DNA of 64,000 nucleotides from positions 62,001-126,000 of the forward strand of contig NZ_MZGT01000002.1 in NCBI RefSeq assembly GCF_002029255.1, in the 5' to 3' direction. Numbering within the stretch: the stretch's first letter is position 1; each line of letters begins with the position of its first letter. Positions 27,394-34,902 of the stretch are shown here, in pieces. The stretch is from Clostridium chromiireducens (GTDB taxonomy: Bacteria > Bacillota > Clostridia > Clostridiales > Clostridiaceae). The notes beneath the pieces are model-generated. The model saw nothing but the letters and a program-made list of their open reading frames with translations. It ran no database searches and was not told the origin of the DNA. The position numbers and the translations under genes were made by a program.

Positions 27394-28236
27394 ATGTCAT
27401 ATAAATTTGGATCTTATGGTTTTGTATTTTTTGACGAAATTCCAAATCCACCATTTGAATTGAAGGATATGGGAGTTGAAAAGAGGAATGCTTCTGATTA
27501 TTATTTTGATAATAATCTTAGAGATATAAAGGGATATCTGTTTCAATACACTTTAAAAGGTTATGGAGTTTTTGAATCAGGAAATCAAAAATATCGCATT
27601 GAGGCAGGGAAGGCATTTTTTGTTGAAATTCCAGATGATGAAAAATATTATTGCCCAAATGATTTAGATGAGGATGGATGGCAGATATTATATATTCATT
27701 TTGAAGGGACTGCTGTGAAGCCATATTATGATAAGATAGTGAACAAAACAGGAAAGATTATAACCCTTTCTGAAAATAGCAGTGTTATACAGTATTTATT
27801 AAAGTTTCATGAAAATTTAAGCAATGGAATGCATATTCAGCCTTATGTAGGAAGTGAAACAGTTTTTCATTTTCTGTGTCTGTTATGTAGTAAAATTGCT
27901 TATAATCAAGATGATTATTCCATGAGAACAAGAATAGCAATAGAAAGAATGGAAAATGAGTTTTCAAAACTTGAAGGAATTAACGCATTAGCTGAGGTGT
28001 TTGGAATTTCTCTTAGTCATTTTACTAGAGAATTTACTAAGGAAACAGGAGTAAATCCATTGAAATATCTTACAAACATCAGGATGCAGCATGCAATGGA
28101 GCTGCTTCATAACACAGAGCTTTCTGTAAATGAAATAGCTTTAAAATGTGGTTTTTCTTGTGGTAATTATTTTAGTAAGTGTTTTAAGAAAAATACGAAG
28201 CTTACACCATATCAATTCCGTAATGAAAGAAATTAA
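27394..28236 (+). CDS. AraC-family transcriptional regulator
   Basis: A one-component sugar-responsive regulator of 280 residues. The N-terminal half is an AraC-type cupin sensor, with FQYTLKGYGVFESGNQKYRIEAG typical of that fold (shown in part). The C-terminal 100 residues form two helix-turn-helix units, ALAEVFGISLSHFTREF and EIALKCGFSCGNYFSKCF, closing with KLTPYQFRNE. The ATG at 27394 has the ribosome site AGAGGTGA; a TTG one codon earlier is less likely. Being divergent from GH27, it probably controls that gene and perhaps the esterase downstream. Inducer unknown. Confidence 0.9.
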   Translation: MSYKFGSYGFVFFDEIPNPPFELKDMGVEKRNASDYYFDNNLRDIKGYLFQYTLKGYGVFESGNQKYRIEAGKAFFVEIPDDEKYYCPNDLDEDGWQILYIHFEGTAVKPYYDKIVNKTGKIITLSENSSVIQYLLKFHENLSNGMHIQPYVGSETVFHFLCLLCSKIAYNQDDYSMRTRIAIERMENEFSKLEGINALAEVFGISLSHFTREFTKETGVNPLKYLTNIRMQHAMELLHNTELSVNEIALKCGFSCGNYFSKCFKKNTKLTPYQFRNERN

Positions 28237-28280
28237 TTTAGAAGTGATAAAAGGGTGAGGGTTAATATGAAAAATCAATT

Positions 28281-28308
28281 ATATATAAAAACTGGGATAA
28301 AATCTATA
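28281..28308 (+). promoter_or_regulatory. Leader motif shared with the ABC exporter gene, copy 2
   Basis: Partner of 21814-21841. Here it lies about 220 bases before the esterase start and 110 bases before its likely promoter. Confidence 0.4.
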
Positions 28309-28417
28309 GTTTTATAGGTTTTAAATTAATAACAATTTTAGTAAGATAATTTTAGAATTAATTCAGCGAATATACCTATCAGTATGACCACATGATTTTA
28401 GCTTATTTTTAGTATTG

Positions 28418-28454
28418 TTGATGCGTTGTGTACTTTCTATTGTAAACGTAAACT
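28418..28454 (+). promoter_or_regulatory. Promoter with overlapping consensus cre site
   Basis: TTGATG and TGTAAA are spaced by 17 bases, a plausible sigma-A promoter. TTGTAAACGTAAACT at 28440-28454 matches every fixed position of the CcpA cre consensus WTGNAANCGNWNNCW and covers the -10 box, so CcpA binding should block the polymerase. Confidence 0.75.
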
Positions 28455-28527
28455 TAATCATAGTGACACACTACTGGGAAAATTGTCAGCCTATTTTCCA
28501 TTATCTCAAGAGGAGGGATAGAGAGAT

Positions 28528-30243
28528 ATGATTAATAATTCACAATTAGGGCCTAAAGCACCTAAGGATCCGCAAAAAAAACGCAGCGGTTTCTATATAA
28601 TGATAGATAAGATTATAGAGGCTACTGCACGATTAGGGGAAAAACCTGCACAGGAAATTTATTTAGATGAAGGGCGTTTGGCGACTAATGCTCAATTTGT
28701 AGGAGGTGTTAATGATGAAAAAATCATTGAACTTCTGAAGGACTGTGAAGGTGTTCATAAACTTGTTCATAGTATCGGAGTATCAGTAACGACATCAGAT
28801 GATGTAGGAACTATTGATTTTGTATTTCAAAACTATGGGAAGGTAGACAGATATGGAGGAGGGACATGTATTAAGGTTCCATGTACCAGAAATGGAGATG
28901 AGGTAATCCTTAAGCTGGAGGATTATGAGTGGCTAGCAGATGATGATGTTGTGGGCAAGATGGCATTTGAGTTTGAGAAGCCAGGTTTGACAGCAAAGGT
29001 AACGGTGAAGATTTATTTGAAGAATGGATATGAGGTGCCTGAAATTACTGTGGATCCGCCCGTGGAATTTGGAAGTGGCAAGTATAATTCCATGATTTCA
29101 AAATCTCTTTTAAATATGGGTAATAACAGAAGGCTAAAAGCTGCAATAGATAAGGCAAGAGAAGGAGAAGATGTAACCATTGCTTATATTGGTGGTTCTA
29201 TTACTCAGGGAGCTGGGGCAAAACCTATTCATACAGAATGTTATGCCTATAGATCTTTTGTTAAATTTAAAGAGATGTATGGAAAAAATAGTGGAGATAA
29301 TGTCCGTTTTGTAAAGGCAGGAGTAGGTGGAACACCTTCTGAATTAGGTATGATACGATACGACAGAGATGTTCTCAGAGATGGAAAGGTAAAACCAGAT
29401 ATTGTAGTTGTTGAGTTTGCTGTGAATGATGAAGGGGACGAGACAAAAGGCATATGTTATGAAAGTTTAATCCTGAATATACTTTCGTGCGAAAATAAAC
29501 CAGCAGTAGTTTTATTGTTCAGTGTATTCGCTAATGATTGGAACTTGCAGGAAAGACTTTCACAGGTAGGAAGGCTTTATGACTTGCCTATGGTAAGTAT
29601 ATCTGATGCTGTGGTTGAACAATTTAAGTTTACCAAAGAGGAAGGAAACATTATAACTAAGAGACAGTTTTTTTATGATATTTACCACCCTACCAATGAC
29701 GGACATGCTATAATGACAGACTGTCTTGCATACTTATTGGAACAAACTGCAAATAGTTCTTTGGATGAGAAGGATGTTTCATTAGATAAAGAACCAGTTA
29801 TAGGTAATTCATTTGTAGGCATACATCTTATCGATAAGAAGGACAATGAATGTGGTGCAGTAATAGAACAGGGAAGTTTTAAAGAAACAGATGAAGAACT
29901 TCAATTTGTAGAAATGGATGACAATCCTCTTGGTATACCACAATTTCCATATAATTGGATGCATACGCCGGATTCTGGAGATGACAGTTTTCATTTGAAA
30001 GTTAATAGCAGAAGCTTGCTGTTGGTCTTTAAGGATTCAGGAAGAATGGATTTTGGTAAGGCAGATGTTTATGTGGATGGTACTTTTGTGCTAACAGCAG
30101 ATCCAAAAGCAGTAGGCTGGACACACTGTAATGCAGTTATTTTATACCAGGAGGAAAGTATCAGGGAACATAATGTAGAAATAAAGATATCAGAAGACAG
30201 TAAGGGTAAGTATTTTACTATACTGGGGTTTGGATATAATTAG
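28528..30243 (+). CDS. SGNH/GDSL hydrolase, probable carbohydrate esterase
   Basis: A 571-residue protein without signal peptide. The N-terminal 200 residues form a beta-rich domain with no family I recognise. The SGNH domain covers about 210-420: block I GGSITQG with Ser224, block II region GGTPSELG, block III VVVEFAVNDEG, and block V DIYHPTNDGH with Asp384 and His387. The last 140 residues form another beta-rich domain. Such proteins near hemicellulose genes usually remove acetyl groups from imported sugars. The consensus cre overlapping its promoter supports a catabolic role. The ribosome site AGGAGGG lies 11 bases from the ATG, slightly far. Confidence 0.85.
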   Translation: MINNSQLGPKAPKDPQKKRSGFYIMIDKIIEATARLGEKPAQEIYLDEGRLATNAQFVGGVNDEKIIELLKDCEGVHKLVHSIGVSVTTSDDVGTIDFVFQNYGKVDRYGGGTCIKVPCTRNGDEVILKLEDYEWLADDDVVGKMAFEFEKPGLTAKVTVKIYLKNGYEVPEITVDPPVEFGSGKYNSMISKSLLNMGNNRRLKAAIDKAREGEDVTIAYIGGSITQGAGAKPIHTECYAYRSFVKFKEMYGKNSGDNVRFVKAGVGGTPSELGMIRYDRDVLRDGKVKPDIVVVEFAVNDEGDETKGICYESLILNILSCENKPAVVLLFSVFANDWNLQERLSQVGRLYDLPMVSISDAVVEQFKFTKEEGNIITKRQFFYDIYHPTNDGHAIMTDCLAYLLEQTANSSLDEKDVSLDKEPVIGNSFVGIHLIDKKDNECGAVIEQGSFKETDEELQFVEMDDNPLGIPQFPYNWMHTPDSGDDSFHLKVNSRSLLLVFKDSGRMDFGKADVYVDGTFVLTADPKAVGWTHCNAVILYQEESIREHNVEIKISEDSKGKYFTILGFGYN

Positions 30244-30278
30244 GAAGTTTTTAATTTAAGATTAAATAATATTGATAG

Positions 30279-30324
30279 AAAAGAAGCTGTTGCACTAAAA
30301 AATATTGGTGTCCAGCTCTTTTTG
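30279..30324 (+). terminator. Terminator after the SGNH hydrolase
   Basis: AGCTG and CAGCT arms, helped by flanking A and T runs, enclose a loop with a small inner GCAC/GTGT pairing, followed by CTTTTTG. The remaining gap to 30583 is AT-rich, with only a -35-like TTGATA at 30474. Confidence 0.6.
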
Positions 30325-30582
30325 TATATAAATTTATGAATTGGGAGTAAACTAAAAATTTAAAAGATATAATTTTTAATGTTTTTAATATAATTTGTTA
30401 GGTTTTTTAATTTTTAATTAGTGGTAAATTTTAAGGGGACATGTTTTTAATAAAAATCATAATTTAATACGAATTGATAACATTTACTGATATTATATTA
30501 ATTTTAGTAGTGCAGATAGTTGCAAAGCCTGATGTTAGATTTTAGGAAGGAAGGTTACTTATTGTTAAGAGGTGAAAATAAA

Positions 30583-31092
30583 ATGAATATAAAAAATTTG
30601 CATACAATTAGACTAATATTAATACCTATGACATTGGAGATAACACAATCATTAATAAAGGGAAGTAGTGTGGAAGTTGAGAAGCTTGGAATTAAATGTG
30701 ATAAAAAATGGCCTACAGAAGATACAATGGATATTTTGCCTATTATAAATAGTTCACTAGAAAAGACTAAAATACCAACTGGATTTGAAACTTGGATGAT
30801 AGTAGACAAAAATAATAAAAAAATAATTGGAGATATAGGTTTCCATGGAGAGCCAAATAAAAATGGCGAAGTTGAAGTTGGATTTGGACTAGTAGAAGAT
30901 GAGAGAGGAAAAGGTTTTGGTTCGGAATCATTAGATGCTATTATGGCTTGGCTAAAATTACAAGAAAGCGTTAATATTATTAAGGCTGAATGTTTGATTG
31001 GCAATAAACCTTCTGCTCGAATATTAGAAAAAGCGGGATTAAAAGAAGTTAACAGAGATGAGGATTTAATTTACTGGGAACTTATCAATTAA
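30583..31092 (+). CDS. GNAT acetyltransferase (RimJ/RimL-like)
   Basis: A 169-residue N-acetyltransferase. The acetyl-CoA-binding region is visible as VGFGLVEDERGKGFGSESLDAI in outline (GKGFGSE is the pyrophosphate loop), followed by IIKAECLIGNKPSARILEKAGL, the usual beta5-alpha4 stretch. It fits the RimJ/RimL group, which modifies proteins or small amines; the substrate is unknown. The ATG at 30583 has an AGAGGTGA ribosome site 7 bases away, whereas an earlier start at 30520 lacks one. No clear link to neighbouring sugar genes. Confidence 0.88.
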   Translation: MNIKNLHTIRLILIPMTLEITQSLIKGSSVEVEKLGIKCDKKWPTEDTMDILPIINSSLEKTKIPTGFETWMIVDKNNKKIIGDIGFHGEPNKNGEVEVGFGLVEDERGKGFGSESLDAIMAWLKLQESVNIIKAECLIGNKPSARILEKAGLKEVNRDEDLIYWELIN

Positions 31093-31110
31093 ATTTGAGA
31101 TAAAGGTGAA

Positions 31111-31138
31111 TTTAATTGGGAGATTTCTCTCAATTAAA
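31111..31138 (+). promoter_or_regulatory. Stem-loop between GNAT and ABC exporter genes
   Basis: TTTAATTGGGAG pairs with CTCTCAATTAAA through one G-T pair. No T run follows. The upstream in-frame GTG/ATG candidates of the exporter gene fall inside this hairpin, which supports the later start at 31185. Confidence 0.55.
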
Positions 31139-31184
31139 CATTACGGTAAGGCATGGACATATTCATAAAGAAAGGAGTGATTTT

Positions 31185-33011
31185 ATGGAAGTGCTACAGT
31201 TTGGTTTTAAATATTGGAAAAGGAACTTACCAGGGGCCATTATTATACAGCTTGTTAGTTATACAGCCATAATTGCAGATCTAATGATTCCTATATTTTC
31301 AGAAATGTTTATTGATTATGTTATATGTGATAATAAACCTGCAAATAATGGGATATTTTCATTTGTGCTTAGTGGCAAATATGGTGAGGTTCATTCAGTG
31401 AAACTTTTTCTAAGTTTAGCAGTTATGTTTATAACTTTCCTTATTGCAAGGATAATTCTTATTTATATTAAAAATACTACGAATCAACGCCTTGGCCTTA
31501 ATTTGGAGAGAGACTTAAGGGTAATTACTTTTCGCAAACTCATGGAGTTGGACAGTGAGGCTATTTCACAATATAATACTGGGGAATTATTAACGACTAT
31601 GAATTTCGATACAATTATGTATAAGGAACTTTTTTGCAGAATGATTCCCAATATATTAGATAGTATATTTGTACTAATTACATGCACATTTTTATTATCA
31701 AGTATTAATATCAGCCTTATTGCAATTCCACTAGTTATGATGCCGATTTTCATTATTGCATTGCAGAATTTTAAAAAGGCAGCAAAGGCTAATTACAGCA
31801 ATATAAGAAAGAGTAATAGCGAGATGAGTTTGAATGTTCAGGAGAATATTGAGGCAGTACGTCTGGTTCGTTCTTTTACTAATGAAGAGCTTGAAAAGAG
31901 GAAGTTTGATAAGTCCAACGAGAAAATGAAAAATTCCTATATCAGCCAAATTAATCTATCGGCTAAATTTGAAGTTATATTTAGTTCAATTAAGCAGATA
32001 TCATATATCGGAACTATTACAATCAGCACAATTCTTGTTATAAAAGGATATATGATGGTAGGATACCTTGTTGCATGCTCTAACTATGTACTTAAGATAA
32101 TGGATCATATATCACAGATTAACAATACATTGTTCCAAATGCAGCAACAGTTTGTTTCAGGACAAAAAATGATGAATTTCATTAACTGCGAATCTAAAAT
32201 AACTGATGGCAAAGCAAATTTAAAAATAAGTGGCGTACCTAACATCCGTGTCAAGAATGCATATCTTACCATGGAGGAGAATGATGTACTTAAAGGTGTC
32301 AGCCTTGATATTCCATATGGGAAAAAGGTTGGTATTGTAGGAGGAACAGGAAGTGGTAAAAGTGTGCTTTTAGAGTCTTTAGTGCGTATCCACGACCTAA
32401 CAAGTGGAAGCATCGAGATAAATGGAAACGATATAAGAGATTATTCCCTTAAAGCTATTAGAAGTAATTTTTCGTATGTATTTCAAGAAGTATTTCTTTT
32501 CTCTAATACTATTGATTCTAATATAGCATATGCTGAGCCTGAAATTGAAAAAGAACAGGTAATAAAAGCGGCAAAACATGCTCAAGCACACAGTTTTGTT
32601 AAAAAGCTTCCAGTAGGCTATGAAACAATTGTTGGAGAGAAGGGAATGGGTATATCAGGAGGACAAAAGCAGAGAGTTTCTATAGCTAGAGCACTTCTCA
32701 AAGATTCTCCTGTACTTATACTTGATGATTCAACAAGTGCATTGGATGTCGATACAGAGAAGAGACTTCTTGCAGATATTAAAAAGCATTATCCCAATAA
32801 AACTATTCTTATTTCAGCCCACAGGATGTCATCAGTGATTGATTGTGACGAAATAATTTATATGCAGGATGGTATGATTTCAGAGAGAGGAACCTTTGAT
32901 GAGCTTATGAAGCTTGGAGGTCATTTCGCAAAGGTATATAAAATTCAAGAAGCCCAGAGAAAATCAGTTATCGACTTTGATGCTCTAGCAACAGGTGAGG
33001 TGGGAAGATAA
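31185..33011 (+). CDS. Heterodimeric ABC exporter, subunit with degenerate ATP site
   Basis: A half-transporter of 608 residues, membrane domain about 15-310 and ATP-binding domain about 345-590. Walker A is GGTGSGKS, the signature is ISGGQKQRVSIAR and the Walker B ends ILDDSTSALD. The catalytic Glu after Walker B is therefore Asp, as in the non-catalytic half of TM287/288-type exporters. The ATG at 31185 has the strong ribosome site AAAGGAGTGA; an in-frame start at 31116 lies in a hairpin. The partner gene follows after one base. Cargo unknown; drug, lipid or peptide export are all possible. Confidence 0.92.
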   Translation: MEVLQFGFKYWKRNLPGAIIIQLVSYTAIIADLMIPIFSEMFIDYVICDNKPANNGIFSFVLSGKYGEVHSVKLFLSLAVMFITFLIARIILIYIKNTTNQRLGLNLERDLRVITFRKLMELDSEAISQYNTGELLTTMNFDTIMYKELFCRMIPNILDSIFVLITCTFLLSSINISLIAIPLVMMPIFIIALQNFKKAAKANYSNIRKSNSEMSLNVQENIEAVRLVRSFTNEELEKRKFDKSNEKMKNSYISQINLSAKFEVIFSSIKQISYIGTITISTILVIKGYMMVGYLVACSNYVLKIMDHISQINNTLFQMQQQFVSGQKMMNFINCESKITDGKANLKISGVPNIRVKNAYLTMEENDVLKGVSLDIPYGKKVGIVGGTGSGKSVLLESLVRIHDLTSGSIEINGNDIRDYSLKAIRSNFSYVFQEVFLFSNTIDSNIAYAEPEIEKEQVIKAAKHAQAHSFVKKLPVGYETIVGEKGMGISGGQKQRVSIARALLKDSPVLILDDSTSALDVDTEKRLLADIKKHYPNKTILISAHRMSSVIDCDEIIYMQDGMISERGTFDELMKLGGHFAKVYKIQEAQRKSVIDFDALATGEVGR

Positions 33012-33012
33012 G

Positions 33013-34776
33013 ATGGCACAGAGAAATACGTATTTTCAGGATGAAATCATAGAAAAGAAATTGGATATTAAGCAGTTTGGGAGAATTGTACGTTATATCT
33101 TCCCGTATAAAAATATTTTTATACTAGTAGGTTTTTTGATGCTTATTTCAGCGGCAGTATCAATGATGGCGCCATTATTACTCAGATATATTATTAATCA
33201 TACAGTTATAGCTAAGGAGTATGGGGAACTGGTACTCATAGTTTCTGGGTTTTTGGTACTTGCAGCTATTGAAATAGGAATTACGTTTGCTCATCAAAGA
33301 CTTATGGGTAAAACGGGGCATAACATAATTGCGAAAATAAGGAAAGACATATTTTATAAACTTCAACAGCTGTCATTTGATTACTTTGATTCAAGGCCTG
33401 ATGGTAAGATAGTTGTACGTGTCACTGATTATATTAATGATCTGGCTAATTTTTTTACCAACAATTTGCTGTTATTTCTTATCTATATAGTAAAAATAGT
33501 AGTTGTTACTATATTTATGCTTGCAATAAGTCCTCAGCTTACAGCTATAGTTTTTGGAGCAGTTATCCCTATGATGATATGTGTCTTCGGACTCAGGTAT
33601 TCAATAAGGAAGCTGTTTGCATATCACAGAGCAAGGCTTTCAAACAGAACAGCGTTTCTTGTGGAATCAATTATGGGTGAAAAAATAGTTAAGAACTATA
33701 ATAGAATTGATATGAATGAAAAAATATATATGGAAGTTCACGATATTAGCGCTAGAACATGGATGCAGATAGTTATGAGAAATGAACTTAATACACCAAC
33801 TGTTGAAATATTTTGGAACCTTGGTACTCTCTGTTTGTATGGAACAGCATTATATTTGATACTTCAAGGAAATAGCAATATTGATGCGGGTACAATAGTC
33901 GCTTTCATCAGTTATATGAGCCTTTTCAGCGGTCCTCTTACACAGGTTGCTATCATTATACAACAATTGGCTCAGGTAAGTACTAACTTAGAGCAGGTAT
34001 TTGATACAATTGATTATTCTGTTGAGATTGAAAGTAAGTATAGCGGAATCGAACTCAAAAATGTAAAAGGTCAGGTTGATTTTGATAATGTAACTTTTGC
34101 ATATGAAGACGGAGTAGATGTCCTGAAGGACTTTAATCTCCATGTGAAGCCAGGAGAAACTATTGCGTTAGTAGGACCTACAGGTGCTGGTAAGACAACA
34201 GTAATTAATACTATTACAAGATTTTATGATGTAAATAAAGGCAGTGTTAAGATAGATGGCATTGATGTAAGAGAGGTTACTCTTGATTCACTTCGTAGAG
34301 AAATTGGAGTATTGATGCAAGATCCTTTTATATTCAAAGGCACTGTAATAGATAATATACGATATGGAAGACCAGATGCAACAGATGAAGAATGTATTAA
34401 GGCGGCTAAGACTATCTTTGCAGACAGATGTATAGATAAAATGAAGGATGGCTTTTATCAGGAGCTTGAGGAACGTGGTGCAGGACTTTCAGCAGGGGAA
34501 AAACAACTCATAAGCTTTGCTCGTATTATTCTTAAAAATCCTTCAGTTATTATACTAGATGAAGCTACAAGCTCTATAGATACAGAGACAGAGAATTTAA
34601 TTAAAGAGGCAATGGACGTAATTCTTAATGACAAAACAGCGTTTATAGTAGCACATAGGTTATCCACCATAAGAAATGCTGATAGGATTCTATATATTGA
34701 CAATAATACAATTGCTGAAGAAGGAACTCATGAGGAACTTATGAAGCTCAAAGGACTATACTATAGTTTAAATTAG
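33013..34776 (+). CDS. Heterodimeric ABC exporter, subunit with intact Walker B
   Basis: The 587-residue partner of the preceding gene. Membrane segments lie in the first 320 residues. The ATP-binding domain has Walker A GPTGAGKTT, Walker B VIILDEATSSID with the catalytic Glu, and a signature LSAGEKQLISFAR in place of LSGGQ. The altered signature plus the partner's DD Walker B means one of the two composite ATP sites is degenerate, the pattern of asymmetric exporters. The ATG at 33013 begins one base after the upstream stop, behind AGGTGGGAA. Confidence 0.92.
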   Translation: MAQRNTYFQDEIIEKKLDIKQFGRIVRYIFPYKNIFILVGFLMLISAAVSMMAPLLLRYIINHTVIAKEYGELVLIVSGFLVLAAIEIGITFAHQRLMGKTGHNIIAKIRKDIFYKLQQLSFDYFDSRPDGKIVVRVTDYINDLANFFTNNLLLFLIYIVKIVVVTIFMLAISPQLTAIVFGAVIPMMICVFGLRYSIRKLFAYHRARLSNRTAFLVESIMGEKIVKNYNRIDMNEKIYMEVHDISARTWMQIVMRNELNTPTVEIFWNLGTLCLYGTALYLILQGNSNIDAGTIVAFISYMSLFSGPLTQVAIIIQQLAQVSTNLEQVFDTIDYSVEIESKYSGIELKNVKGQVDFDNVTFAYEDGVDVLKDFNLHVKPGETIALVGPTGAGKTTVINTITRFYDVNKGSVKIDGIDVREVTLDSLRREIGVLMQDPFIFKGTVIDNIRYGRPDATDEECIKAAKTIFADRCIDKMKDGFYQELEERGAGLSAGEKQLISFARIILKNPSVIILDEATSSIDTETENLIKEAMDVILNDKTAFIVAHRLSTIRNADRILYIDNNTIAEEGTHEELMKLKGLYYSLN

Positions 34777-34902
34777 GTCATATTAATAAAGGTTTATGGA
34801 AATTGCATAGTAAGAATGATATTAAGTCATATTGTTATTCATTTAGCGTGTAGGTCATAGAAGATAATTATATAGGAATCATGAAGGGGTAAGATAAGAA
34901 GT

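Noticed and set aside
30555-31004. 149-codon open frame on the - strand
   Set aside because: Antisense to the GNAT gene, whose acetyl-CoA motifs are clear; the - strand product has no family features.
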